From Candidatus Desulfovibrio intestinipullorum (GTDB lineage Bacteria; Desulfobacterota; Desulfovibrionia; Desulfovibrionales; Desulfovibrionaceae), in the NCBI GenBank assembly GCA_019113165.1, contig DXHV01000083.1, forward strand, positions 1 to 64,000: 64,000 bases of DNA, written 5' to 3'. A model generated the notes under the pieces. The model was not told where the DNA came from and made no database searches. It saw only the letters and a program-made list of their open reading frames with translations. Below are positions 22,162 through 31,731 of the stretch, one piece after another. A program made the translations under genes and the position numbers. Numbering within the stretch: position 1 is the first letter of the stretch; each line of letters starts with the position of its first letter.

Positions 22162-24522
22162 GTGAACGCTCTTGTCACCCTTCTGGTTCCGCCCTTTCTG
22201 GACCTGACCTATGCCCTGCCTGCGGCCTTTCCGGCCTCCTTCTGGCAGGAGGGCCTGCGCGTGGCCGTGCCCCTGGGCCGGGGCCCCCTGCGGGCCGGCA
22301 TAGTGCGCGCCGTGGATGTGGCAGCACCCGAAGGCGTGCAGCTGCGCACCCTGGTCTGGCCCCTGGAGCTTGAGCCCCTGCTCGACAGACAGCTTGTACA
22401 GCTGCTCGAAGCCGTGGCCGACCGCCAGTGCCTGGCCCACGGGGCGGCCATGGCCCAGCTCCTTCCTTTGGTGAAGGATCTGGGCGTCACGGTGCACAGG
22501 AGCGCTGCCCGGGGAAAACGTGCAGCCCGCTATACCCTGCGCCAGATTGCCGGGCTGCCTGAGCCTGAAAAGGCAGCTCTGGCAAGCGACCTTCTTGCCG
22601 GCAGGGCACGCCTGGTGGCGCCCAGGCAGGACGCGGCAGCCAGCGAGCGCTGCCAGCTGCTCGTCTCGCCGCCCTGGCCCGTGCGGCCTGCGGCCGTGCG
22701 CCAGACAAGGGCCCTTGAGTACCTCATGTTCCACGGCACCACCAACAGGCGCGCCCTCATCCGCGAGCTTGGCGAGGGCTCGGCCCTGGTGCTCGACGCC
22801 CTGGTGCGCCAGGGCCTGGTGGGCCTGGAATCCGACGAGGACGACGAGCGCCAGGAGGCCCTCAACGAGGCCCTGCTTGCGCCGGTGCAGGCCCCGACCT
22901 TCAGCCTCAATGCCGATCAGCAGGCTGCCGTGCAGGAGGTGACAGGGCTCATTGGAAAAGGGGGCTTTGCCCACAGGCTCCTCTTTGGGGTCACGGGATC
23001 GGGCAAGACCGCCGTCTACACGGCCTGTGCCCGATACTGTCTTGAGCAGGGAAAAAGCGTCCTCATCCTGGCCCCGGAAGTGGCCCTGGCCCACAAGCTG
23101 CGCAAGGATCTCTGCGCGGCCCTGCCCGAAGCCTGCCACGTCTTCTACCACGGCTACCAGAGCCAGAGCCGCCGGGAGGCCACCTTCCGCAGCATGGCCG
23201 GCTCCCGCGGGCCCCTGCTCATTGTGGGAACGAGATCGGCCCTCTTTCTGCCCCTGGCCAGTCTGGGCCTCATTGTCCTTGACGAGGAACACGACGGCTC
23301 CTTCAAGCAGGAGGATCGCGTGCCCTATCAGGCCAAGGAAGTGGCCTGGCTCAAGGCCAGGCAGGCCGGCGCCGTCCTGCTCCTTGGCTCGGCCACCCCA
23401 GACATCAAGACCTGGCATGCCGCCTGCACAGGCTCCCTGCCCGTGCTGCGCCTGCCCCACCGCATAGGCCACAGGACCCTGCCGCCGGTGGAGCTGGTGA
23501 ACATGGGCCGCCGCAAGATCATGGCTGCCGAGGACACGCTCCTTGCCCCCGAATCCCTGGCTGCCCTGGACGCCACCGTGGCCCGGGGCGAGCAGGCCAT
23601 TGTCCTCCTCAACCGCCGGGGCTTTGCGCCCCTCATCTACTGCCCGGATTGCAAAATCACCCTCTCCTGCCCCAACTGTGCCGTGGGGCTTGCCTTTCAC
23701 AGGGACGAGAACCGTCTGGTCTGCCACTACTGCGGCTACTCCATGTCCTTTCCGGCACCCTGCCCTCACTGCCACAACATGAACTTCCTGCCCATGGGCG
23801 AAGGCACGGAGCGCACGGCCGATTACCTCTGTGCCCGCTTCGGCCGCGAGGTCCTGCGTTTTGACCGCGACAGCACCCGCCGCCAGGGCGCCATGGAGGA
23901 ACTGCTCGGCCGCTTTGCCCGCCACGAGGCCAACATCCTTGTCGGCACGCAGATGCTCTCCAAGGGCCACCACTTTCCCGACGTGACCCTGGCCATTGTG
24001 GCAGACGGCGATCTCGGCCTGAGCCTGCCCGACTACAGGGCCGCAGAGCGCACCTTTCAGCTGCTCGTGCAGTCCGCGGGCCGTGCCGGCCGCGGAGAAA
24101 AGCCCGGTCGCGTCCTCATACAGACGAGGGATGTGAACCACTACTGCTGGAAGTACGTGCAGAGCGCGGACTACGAGGGCTTTTACGCCGAGGAGCTGGA
24201 GCGCCGGCGCAAATTCCGCTTTCCGCCCTTTACCCACGTGAGCATGCTGCGCTTTTCCTACGAGCGCAACGACGTGGCCGGCAGCGCGGCCATGCAGGAG
24301 ACGGAAGGCTGGCTCAGGGCAGCGGCCCGCGAGCGCGAGCTGCCCATCCTGGGCCCTGTGCAGTCGCCCATTCCGGTCATCAACAACCGCATGCGCTACC
24401 AGTGCCTGTTCAAGACCCCGGACTGGGGCCGGGTCCGCCAGCTCTACCGCGATTTGTGCCGGCAAAAGTGCACGGAAAAGCTCAAAATCAGCCTCAACCT
24501 GGACCCCTATACCATGCTGTAG
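22162..24522 (+). CDS. priA: Primosomal replication-restart helicase PriA
   Basis: The product is 786 aa. A 3'-end-binding N-terminal domain precedes the helicase core: P-loop GVTGSGKTAVY near residue 277, DEEH box VLDEEHDGSFKQ, and a late helicase motif VQSAGRAGRGEKPG. Between them is the Cys-rich zinc region (CPDCKITLSCPNC... CHYCGY... CPHC), diagnostic of PriA. It starts at GTG 22162; the Shine-Dalgarno is weak. It follows lon by 56 bp and may be cotranscribed. Confidence 0.94.
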   Translation: MNALVTLLVPPFLDLTYALPAAFPASFWQEGLRVAVPLGRGPLRAGIVRAVDVAAPEGVQLRTLVWPLELEPLLDRQLVQLLEAVADRQCLAHGAAMAQLLPLVKDLGVTVHRSAARGKRAARYTLRQIAGLPEPEKAALASDLLAGRARLVAPRQDAAASERCQLLVSPPWPVRPAAVRQTRALEYLMFHGTTNRRALIRELGEGSALVLDALVRQGLVGLESDEDDERQEALNEALLAPVQAPTFSLNADQQAAVQEVTGLIGKGGFAHRLLFGVTGSGKTAVYTACARYCLEQGKSVLILAPEVALAHKLRKDLCAALPEACHVFYHGYQSQSRREATFRSMAGSRGPLLIVGTRSALFLPLASLGLIVLDEEHDGSFKQEDRVPYQAKEVAWLKARQAGAVLLLGSATPDIKTWHAACTGSLPVLRLPHRIGHRTLPPVELVNMGRRKIMAAEDTLLAPESLAALDATVARGEQAIVLLNRRGFAPLIYCPDCKITLSCPNCAVGLAFHRDENRLVCHYCGYSMSFPAPCPHCHNMNFLPMGEGTERTADYLCARFGREVLRFDRDSTRRQGAMEELLGRFARHEANILVGTQMLSKGHHFPDVTLAIVADGDLGLSLPDYRAAERTFQLLVQSAGRAGRGEKPGRVLIQTRDVNHYCWKYVQSADYEGFYAEELERRRKFRFPPFTHVSMLRFSYERNDVAGSAAMQETEGWLRAAARERELPILGPVQSPIPVINNRMRYQCLFKTPDWGRVRQLYRDLCRQKCTEKLKISLNLDPYTML

Positions 24523-24610
24523 GGGAGACATGCCGCAAGCGGCAGGGCCCCCACGAACTGCCCCTGCCGCCTTTTCCGGCTGTTCTCCCCCAAGGGAGGC
24601 TTCATTTGCC

Positions 24611-25786
24611 ATGGACAAAAAAAAGGTCCTTCTTCTCTCGGCAGGCCACTTTTCCTGCGACATCAACAGCGGCGCCCTGCCCGTGGTCATTCCCTACCTG
24701 CAGGAAGCCTATGCCCTGAGCTATCAGGCCACAGGCGGCATCATGTTTGCCTATTCCCTGCTCACGGCCATTACCCAGCCCTTCTTCGGTCTTCTTTCCG
24801 ACCGCTTCAGCAAGCCCTGGCTCATCCCCCTGGGCGTGCTGCTGGCAGGCTGCGGCCTGGCCTTCACGGGCCTTGTGTCCAGCTACTGGAGCGTGCTTGT
24901 GCTGGTGGCCCTGGGCGGCATCGGCTCGGCCCTCTTCCACCCGCCGGCAGCCCAGTTTGCCAACAGGGTGGCAGGCAGCCAGAAGGGGCTGGCCTTAAGC
25001 CTCTTCTCCATTGGCGGCAATGCGGGCTTTGTCATAGGGCCCCTGCTTGGCACGGCCATCCTGGGCCTGTGCGGGCTTTCGGGCACCCTCTTCTTTGCCT
25101 TCCTGGCCCTGGCCACAGTGCTCACCCTCTCCTACTGCATAGGCCACATGGACCGCGTGGCTGCTCCCGGTACAGGGACTGGCGCACGCACAGCCCCCTT
25201 GCGTGACAACAACTGGAAGCAGTTTGGCCGCCTGACCGGCGCCATCATCACCAGAACCGTGGTCTTGAGCTCCATCCACGCCTACCTGCCCCTGTACTGG
25301 ATGCACACCTTCCAGCAGTCCAAGACAGCCGGCGCCCTGGCCGTGACCCTGTTCGGGGTCTTTGGCGTGGCCAGCAATATCGTGGGCGGCATGCTCTCGG
25401 ACCGCTGGGGGCAGGGACGGGTGCTGCGCCTGGCCTTTGTGCCCCTGGCGCCGGCCCTCCTCCTCTTTTCCCTGGCCTCGTCCGAAGGCCCGGCCTGGAT
25501 CATGCTCCTCTTCCTGGGCTTCAGCCTCTACTTCGGCTTCAGCTCCATGGTGGTCCTGGGGCAGCAGTTCCTGGCCCGCAACATAGGCTTTGCCTCGGGC
25601 GTGACCCTGGGCCTGAACACGGCCATGGGCGGCATCTGCGCGCCCATCATAGGCTGGATTGGCGACCACTGGGGCCTTGGCGCCTCCTTCCAGGTCCTGG
25701 CGGCCCTGGCGCTGCTTGGCACCATCCTCACCTTCTTCATCGACGCCTCGGCCAATGCCGAACAGGGCTCCGTCAACGCCGCCTGA
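24611..25786 (+). CDS. MFS transporter, fosmidomycin-resistance (Fsr)-like
   Basis: The 391-aa protein has about 12 membrane segments. SAGHFSCDINSGALPVVIPY at the N-terminus and QPFFGLLSDRF after helix 2 are typical of Fsr-like exporters. The substrate is unknown. The ATG at 24611 is preferred over an upstream frame start because the hydrophobic protein begins there and GGGAGG lies upstream. It may be cotranscribed with priA. Confidence 0.85.
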   Translation: MDKKKVLLLSAGHFSCDINSGALPVVIPYLQEAYALSYQATGGIMFAYSLLTAITQPFFGLLSDRFSKPWLIPLGVLLAGCGLAFTGLVSSYWSVLVLVALGGIGSALFHPPAAQFANRVAGSQKGLALSLFSIGGNAGFVIGPLLGTAILGLCGLSGTLFFAFLALATVLTLSYCIGHMDRVAAPGTGTGARTAPLRDNNWKQFGRLTGAIITRTVVLSSIHAYLPLYWMHTFQQSKTAGALAVTLFGVFGVASNIVGGMLSDRWGQGRVLRLAFVPLAPALLLFSLASSEGPAWIMLLFLGFSLYFGFSSMVVLGQQFLARNIGFASGVTLGLNTAMGGICAPIIGWIGDHWGLGASFQVLAALALLGTILTFFIDASANAEQGSVNAA

Positions 25787-25838
25787 CCGATCCTCTCTCC
25801 TTCGCCTCGTACCAAACAAACAGTCCTTCAGGAAAACC

Positions 25839-26564
25839 ATGTCCCGCTATCTCTATATTTCCGACGTCTACTGCCCCTGGTGCTATGCCTTTGGCCGCAT
25901 CCTTGACGAACTTCTGGCCGAGCATCCCCTGCCTGTGCGCGTGCTGGCGGGCGAACTTGTGGAAGAACCGCAGACCATTGACGACATGGTGCGGGAAATG
26001 CCGAGCATCACGGCCTTCTTCAAGCGCCTGGCCGACACCACCGGCCGCGGTGTGGGTCAGCCCTATCTCGACCTGCTGGAACCGGGCAGGGGCACCATCA
26101 CCATGGACTCCAAGGCCATGAGCGTGCCCCTGGCCGCCCTGCGCGCCCTGGCTCCGGGCAGGGAACGGGAACAGCTGGAAGCCCTGCAGAAGGCCTTCTA
26201 TGTGGACGGTCTGGACGTGCTCGATCCCTATGTGCAGGCCACTGCCTGCTCCGTGGACGAGGAGTCCCTCATTCTTGTCAGCTCGCAGGCAGACATACAG
26301 GAGCAGGCTGAACGGGACAGGGAAGAAGCCCTGGACGTGCTTGGCGACTTTGTCATCTACCCCACCCTCTTCCTGGAAAAGGACAACGGCAAAGGAGGGA
26401 CGGAACGCCATCTGCTGGCCCGGGGCTACACGGCCCCGGAAACCGTGCGCGCACGCCTTGAGGAAGCCCTGGCAGACAAAACCGATCTGGCTGGCAGCAA
26501 AAAGGAGCAGGAGGCGGGTCAGACAGGCCATGCCTGCGGACCGGACGGCTGCTGCATCCTCTGA
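25839..26564 (+). CDS. DsbA-family thioredoxin-like oxidoreductase
   Basis: The product is 241 aa without a signal peptide, so it is probably cytoplasmic. CPWC lies in the first 15 residues (ISDVYCPWCYAFG), as in FrnE/DsbA-like proteins with a helical insert. The cis-proline region is VIYPTLFLE. The C-terminus ends in CGPDGCCIL, an additional cysteine cluster that could bind metal or take part in thiol exchange. Start ATG 25839 has AGGA upstream. It lies 52 bp after the MFS gene, suggesting one unit. Confidence 0.8.
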   Translation: MSRYLYISDVYCPWCYAFGRILDELLAEHPLPVRVLAGELVEEPQTIDDMVREMPSITAFFKRLADTTGRGVGQPYLDLLEPGRGTITMDSKAMSVPLAALRALAPGREREQLEALQKAFYVDGLDVLDPYVQATACSVDEESLILVSSQADIQEQAERDREEALDVLGDFVIYPTLFLEKDNGKGGTERHLLARGYTAPETVRARLEEALADKTDLAGSKKEQEAGQTGHACGPDGCCIL

Positions 26565-26749
26565 GACGGGCCCCCTGGCCTTGAATTTCTTCCGGCAAAG
26601 GCTTAGCTCAAGGGCTGACGCCTTGCAGTGCACGGGCTTTCTGTCCTTGTGCATGGCGGCTGCGATCACGCATCAGTTTCAATCCGTTTCAATCACTCCC
26701 AACCACAACTTATCCCAACACAACCAACCGACATTCGGAGCAAGAGCTT

Positions 26750-27961
<1,212 letters not shown>

Positions 27962-27974
27962 GGGGGCAGTTAAG

Positions 27975-28067
27975 ATGAGAATGGTAAAACTTGCCGATCG
28001 AATGGTACGATTGCTTGACGAATGCGCTACTATCGCGGGCTTACGAGCGGCGACCGGGGACAGATAG
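27975..28067 (+). CDS. Possible 30-residue peptide or small RNA region after icd
   Basis: A short ATG frame begins 13 bp after the icd stop with AGGGGGG upstream. It encodes a basic peptide (MRMVKLADRMVRLLDEC...). A strong terminator follows about 27 bp later. It could equally be the 3' untranslated end of icd or a small RNA. The word GGTAAAACTT inside it matches a repressor-region word of the prophage, possibly by chance. Confidence 0.25.
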   Translation: MRMVKLADRMVRLLDECATIAGLRAATGDR

Positions 28068-28093
28068 AGCAATTTTTAACTTGAGAATGCTTG

Positions 28094-28115
28094 GGCCCAA
28101 AAGGGCCTTTTTTTT
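28094..28115 (+). terminator. Intrinsic terminator downstream of icd
   Basis: The stem GGCCC-AAAA-GGGCC is followed by eight T residues. It most likely ends the icd transcript and would be the last chromosomal element before the prophage. Confidence 0.8.
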
Positions 28116-28144
28116 CAGACAACTTGGGAAGCAAGAGGAGCATA

Positions 28145-28191
28145 AAGAGGCCCCCGCATGTGTCGGCAATCGGCACACGTGGGGGCCTCTT
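28145..28191 (-). terminator. Long hairpin at the end of the repressor gene
   Basis: The outer stem AAGAGGCCCCC / GGGGGCCTCTT continues inward with one mismatch to a GCAAT loop. It abuts the repressor stop codon at 28195. Short T runs on both sides allow bidirectional termination. Confidence 0.8.
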
Positions 28192-28194
28192 CTT

Positions 28195-28767
28195 TTACCT
28201 GCTGTTGGCGCTCACACTAGCCCGACAACAAGGATCCACGCTTTCATGGACGGCGTGTCCACCAACGGGAGCAGACCTAATGGAAACAACCCCTGTTCTT
28301 TGGGATGGATCTCCCCTTGAGGCGGCCTCCAGGCGGGCGACCTTTTCGCGCAGTTCAATGATTTGCAGAAGGAGCGCTTCCTTTTCTTGGTGCAGCTTTC
28401 TGTTTTCCGCTGCCAGATCCCGGCGCTCTTGTCTTTCTATTTCAAGCTCCTGCTCAAGCCTAGCGTAGCTTGCCATGGAGGCCCTTGCCGATTGTTCATA
28501 AGCCTGCTGCTCTCCCGCATACTCCTGGGCTGCAGAAGTGTCGGTGGTAGAGGCATCCGTGGTCATCATCGGCCCCTGCCCCAACAGTAACCAATCAAGG
28601 GTCACTCCTGTTGCTGAACAGATTTTTAGTATGACGTCTGAATTGGGCAGATTTTCATCCCGTTCATAGAAACCTAGGGAGCCTTTGCTGACTTGAATGC
28701 GCCGGGCGAAAACATCTTGAGAGGCGTTCCCCCTAGCCAGCCTGATCCGTTTTCCAAGTGTGGTCAT
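28195..28767 (-). CDS. XRE-family lysogeny repressor with coiled coil
   Basis: The product is 190 aa. Residues 1-60 are an XRE helix-turn-helix (GKRIRLARGNASQDVFARRI...SKGSLGFYERDENLP). Residues ~95-155 are a Glu/Arg-rich coiled coil likely used for dimerisation. It takes the position of the Mu c repressor but is not a Mu c homologue by eye. ATG 28767 is preferred (AAGGA upstream); an in-frame ATG at 28806 would add 13 basic residues. GGTAAAAGTT-type inverted repeats overlap its leader, suggesting autoregulation. Confidence 0.82.
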   Translation of the reverse strand: MTTLGKRIRLARGNASQDVFARRIQVSKGSLGFYERDENLPNSDVILKICSATGVTLDWLLLGQGPMMTTDASTTDTSAAQEYAGEQQAYEQSARASMASYARLEQELEIERQERRDLAAENRKLHQEKEALLLQIIELREKVARLEAASRGDPSQRTGVVSIRSAPVGGHAVHESVDPCCRASVSANSR

Positions 28768-28798
28768 GGGTAAAAGTTTCCTTGCTCCAACTTTTACC
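28768..28798. promoter_or_regulatory. Inverted operator-like repeat at the repressor start
   Basis: GGGTAAAAGTT (28768-28778) and AACTTTTACC (28789-28798) face each other across 10 bp, directly in front of the repressor ATG. A third related word, AAGTTTTACCC, occurs at 28871-28881. Confidence 0.6.
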
Positions 28799-28860
28799 TT
28801 AACCATTACCCTAGCGATATTATGTAATCACTTGAAATAACGATATAAAATAAAAATTGA

Positions 28861-28911
28861 GCAGAATTTTAAGTTTTACCCACGATTCTGCTTGCATTGA
28901 ACAGAATTTTA
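28861..28911. promoter_or_regulatory. Second operator family in the early control region
   Basis: GCAGAAT at 28861, its inverse ATTCTGC at 28885 and ACAGAAT at 28901 form three half-sites. CAGAATTTTA is repeated exactly 40 bp apart. They flank or overlap the predicted rightward promoter. A plausible reading is one site family for the repressor and the other for the ner-like protein. Confidence 0.5.
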
Positions 28912-28920
28912 GCCTAACAA
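28892..28920 (+). promoter_or_regulatory. Predicted early promoter (ner/A/B)
   Basis: TTGCAT (28892-28897) and TAACAA (28915-28920) are separated by 17 bp and point toward the ner-like gene. The ACAGAATTTTA operator word lies in the spacer, so binding there would block RNA polymerase. Confidence 0.55.
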
Positions 28921-29019
28921 TAGGGCCGTGGGTAGCTGACAAAGCAAGTGACAAGTCAGCCATAGCAAGCCACGTGTTTTTTTTCAACTTTGAGGCCATG
29001 CGCAGCCAGGAGGGGCATC

Positions 29020-29262
29020 ATGAGCAAGCTTCAACCCTACGGAAGGAAACGCGCAGATGTTAAGCGAGACATTCAGCGCGTCCTAGACGCTAAGGGCATG
29101 AATTTAGTGGATGTAGCAAAAGTCGCAGGGGTGAGCAGGCAAACGGTATCCGCGACCTTAAATGGCTTCCGGCATAGTCCTCGCGTTTTGGGTGCACTGC
29201 GCTCCATTGGCGTGCCCGAAAACTTGTTGTTTGACCCAAGATGGGCAGAAAACAAGCTTTAG
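29020..29262 (+). CDS. Ner-like / Cro-like early DNA-binding protein
   Basis: The 80-aa product has a helix-turn-helix (LVDVAKVAGVSRQTVSATL, residues ~27-45) and PENLLFDPRW at the C-terminus. It is the first rightward gene, as Ner is in Mu, where Ner damps both early and repressor transcription. AGGAGG just upstream fixes the ATG at 29020. The transposase gene follows after 10 bp. Confidence 0.8.
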   Translation: MSKLQPYGRKRADVKRDIQRVLDAKGMNLVDVAKVAGVSRQTVSATLNGFRHSPRVLGALRSIGVPENLLFDPRWAENKL

Positions 29263-29272
29263 GTGATGAAAA

Positions 29273-31456
29273 ATGGCCTTAGAGGAAAGCTATTCAACCC
29301 GTGAGATCAGCACCCTGCTAGGCGTTGCCGTAAAGAACCTGCTACGGCGGGCCCAAAAGGAAGGCTGGCAATCTCGCAAGCGGATCGGCCGAGGCGGTGG
29401 CAAGGAGTGGCTTGTGTCCTCCATGCCCACCAGCACAGTGACCGCCATCAAGCTTGCCGAGGCCAAAGCCCAGCAGGAGCTTGCCGAGTTCGCTGCCCCG
29501 GCGCCGGCCCCTGTTCCCACCTTGCCCGCAGTTCCGGTCCCAGACTGGTCGCTGATCGTGGCAAAGGCCCGCTATCGCTTGGTGGTTGAGTGGCGCGTCT
29601 ATACGGCGAGAGCAAAGGCTGGTGGCGAGACCACAAAGGCAGCTTCTCAGGCCTTTGTTGAGGCCTACAACGCAGGCCTTTTGCTGGAGCAGCTGAAGGA
29701 AGTGGTGGAAGAGCTCACGGTCAAGACCCTTTACCGCTGGAGCCAAACGCTGGCCGAAGCCAACGAAGACCTGATGGCCCTGGCGGACAGGCGCGGCAAG
29801 TGGACGGATCCTTCTGTCAAGCGCGGCTTGGGGCAGATTGCGGAAATAGCCCAGGACCTCTTCCTGCAGGCGTACCTTCAGGACCGCCGCCCCTCCATGC
29901 GGACCGCATTCTTCAGCATGGAAGCGGCCCTGACGCAAAAGGGCTTGCCGGTCCCCTCCTACGCGAGCGTTCGGCGCTTCTTCCTGCGGTACGACTCCGA
30001 CCACCATGACATAGTTGTGCTGCGCCGCGAGGGCGAAAAGGCTCTTTCCGACAAGGTCGGGCCCTACCTGAACAGGGACGACAGCATCCTGCAGGTTGGC
30101 GACATCCTGGTTTCGGATGGCCACAAGATGAATTTCTTGATGGTCAACCCGGAAACGGGCAAGCCGGCCCGCTTCACTCTGATTGGCTGGCAGGATTGGG
30201 CCAGCCGGGTATTCGTGAGCTTCGAAATCATGCTCACGGAGAACACACAGGCCATTTCCGCGAGCCTTCATCGGGCCATTGTGGCCCTGGGCAAGAAGCC
30301 CAAGGCCGTGCTGATCGACAACGGCAAGGCCTTCAAGAACAAGTTTTTCGAGGGCAAGGCGGACCTGGAGGAAATGGACGGCCTCTACCTGCGGCTCGGG
30401 ATCGTCCCGATCCATTCCAAGCCCTATGTCGGCCGCACCAAGGTCATTGAGCGCTGGTGGGGGGACTTTGACCGCCAGTGCGCCGTGTGGATGGAAAGCT
30501 ACACGGGTCCGAACATAGACAAGAAGCCGGCGCACCTCATGCGCAACGAGAAGTGGCAGCAGGCCCAGCAATCCGGCCATGTCCCAACCATTGAGGAAGT
30601 GAAGGAGGTCATCATCAAGTACGCCCGCTGGAAAGCCATGCAGCCGCACCCAAAGCGCCCCGGCAAGACTCCCTGGCAGGTTTTTGAAGCTGGCCGCGGC
30701 CCCGGGCTTTCCGAGGACGAAAAGGCGGATCTCGCGCGGCAATTCATGATGCGCCGCGAGATCACCCCGAAGCGTTGCCGCTTCACCTTCTGCGGGATCG
30801 ATTTCGAGAGCGACGAGCTCTACGGGATCAACAAGAAGCTCCTTGCCTACTACTCGCTGGCGGACATGAGCGAAATCTACGTCTACGACGCGGAGCGGTT
30901 TGTGACGGTGGCGCGGCCAGTCGCCAGCGTGCACCCCATGGCAAAGCTTTTCGGCACGGGAGAAGACGCCCGCCTGGTTGCCGAAGCGAACAAGAGACAG
31001 GCCAGGCTGAAGGCACAAACAAGACGCCTGGCGGAAAAGATAGGTGGCGCCGGGGCAGAAGTTTTGACGCGACTGCCCTATATGCAGCGGTCACAGGACC
31101 GCAAGGAGACGATTCCGGCTGCCCTGGACAATGGGCAGGAAACAAAGGCCCTGGCCGAGGGCGGACAATGCAGCGACGAACAGGCCAGGAAGATCAAGCG
31201 GGCCCTGGAGGAAGCCAGGGCAAAGATGGCCGCGGCCCCTACCTATTCCACTCCGGGTTTCTTCGAGTCGGAACTGGACAAGTACACATTCTTTTTTGAC
31301 CTCGCCGAGCGCCAGGGCATTGAGTTGAAGCCCGAAGACGCGGAGTTCATGCGGCGCTACGAGGCCTCGGAAGAATACCAGGTAACGGGGCTCAGGTTCG
31401 AGAAGCTGCGCCAACTCTACCACAATCACAATCAAGCCCAACAGGAGACAGCATAA
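29273..31456 (+). CDS. Mu-type DDE transposase A
   Basis: The 727-aa product catalyses integration and replicative transposition. An N-terminal Mu-type winged-helix DNA-binding domain (STREISTLLGVAVKNLLRRA) is followed by end-binding subdomains and the RNase-H-fold core. The catalytic residues read as D282 (VSDGHKMNF), D349 (LIDNGKAFKN) and E393 (VIERWWGDFD); the first two are 67 residues apart, as in MuA. A beta-barrel domain and a helical C-terminus likely to contact B follow. GTG/ATG alternatives are unnecessary; AGGTGA precedes the ATG. Confidence 0.95.
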   Translation: MALEESYSTREISTLLGVAVKNLLRRAQKEGWQSRKRIGRGGGKEWLVSSMPTSTVTAIKLAEAKAQQELAEFAAPAPAPVPTLPAVPVPDWSLIVAKARYRLVVEWRVYTARAKAGGETTKAASQAFVEAYNAGLLLEQLKEVVEELTVKTLYRWSQTLAEANEDLMALADRRGKWTDPSVKRGLGQIAEIAQDLFLQAYLQDRRPSMRTAFFSMEAALTQKGLPVPSYASVRRFFLRYDSDHHDIVVLRREGEKALSDKVGPYLNRDDSILQVGDILVSDGHKMNFLMVNPETGKPARFTLIGWQDWASRVFVSFEIMLTENTQAISASLHRAIVALGKKPKAVLIDNGKAFKNKFFEGKADLEEMDGLYLRLGIVPIHSKPYVGRTKVIERWWGDFDRQCAVWMESYTGPNIDKKPAHLMRNEKWQQAQQSGHVPTIEEVKEVIIKYARWKAMQPHPKRPGKTPWQVFEAGRGPGLSEDEKADLARQFMMRREITPKRCRFTFCGIDFESDELYGINKKLLAYYSLADMSEIYVYDAERFVTVARPVASVHPMAKLFGTGEDARLVAEANKRQARLKAQTRRLAEKIGGAGAEVLTRLPYMQRSQDRKETIPAALDNGQETKALAEGGQCSDEQARKIKRALEEARAKMAAAPTYSTPGFFESELDKYTFFFDLAERQGIELKPEDAEFMRRYEASEEYQVTGLRFEKLRQLYHNHNQAQQETA

Positions 31457-31662
31457 TGATGTTTTTCAGCAAGCCCCGCGACGTTGACCCCCTTGCCAAG
31501 GTGCTTTTTTGCCACGCCTACCGCCATGGCAGGCTGCGCACCATAACCGGCGCCTACCAGTACATGGAGGCCACGCTGCGCAAGCTCGGCCGCAAGGTCC
31601 CCTCCTACGCAAGTATCCGCGATTTTTGCCTGCGCGAGAAGTCGCTGCGCCAGGAAGCCTAG
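31456..31662 (+). CDS. Small paralogue of the transposase end-binding subdomain
   Basis: The product is 68 aa and its ATG overlaps the A stop codon by one base. Its sequence aligns over about 53 residues with residues ~190-242 of the adjacent transposase. Shared words include LF..AY, MEA.L, VPSYAS.R.F.LR; about 23 positions are identical by eye. That transposase region corresponds to the gamma part of the MuA end-binding domain. It might bind phage ends or the enhancer, or modulate A. I know of no characterised equivalent. Confidence 0.75.
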   Translation: MMFFSKPRDVDPLAKVLFCHAYRHGRLRTITGAYQYMEATLRKLGRKVPSYASIRDFCLREKSLRQEA

Positions 31663-31684
31663 CCCATCCACCCGCAAAAAAAGA

Positions 31685-31716
31685 GCCGCCGCTCAAGCAA
31701 TAGCAGGGGCGGCGGT
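31685..31716 (+). promoter_or_regulatory. GC-rich hairpin in the gap before B
   Basis: GCCGCCGC and GCGGCGGT pair across 16 nt between the small gene and B. There is no T run, so it is more likely an mRNA-processing or stability element than a terminator. A similar hairpin lies at 33892-33922. Confidence 0.4.
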
Positions 31717-31731
31717 CAAGGAAATAAGCAC

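Noticed and set aside
28857..29063. 68-codon frame in the repressor/ner gap
   Set aside because: It covers the operators and early promoter, lacks a good RBS and is out of frame with the ner-like gene, which has a strong RBS.
29342..31018. 558-codon minus-strand frame opposite the transposase
   Set aside because: Shadow of the transposase gene.
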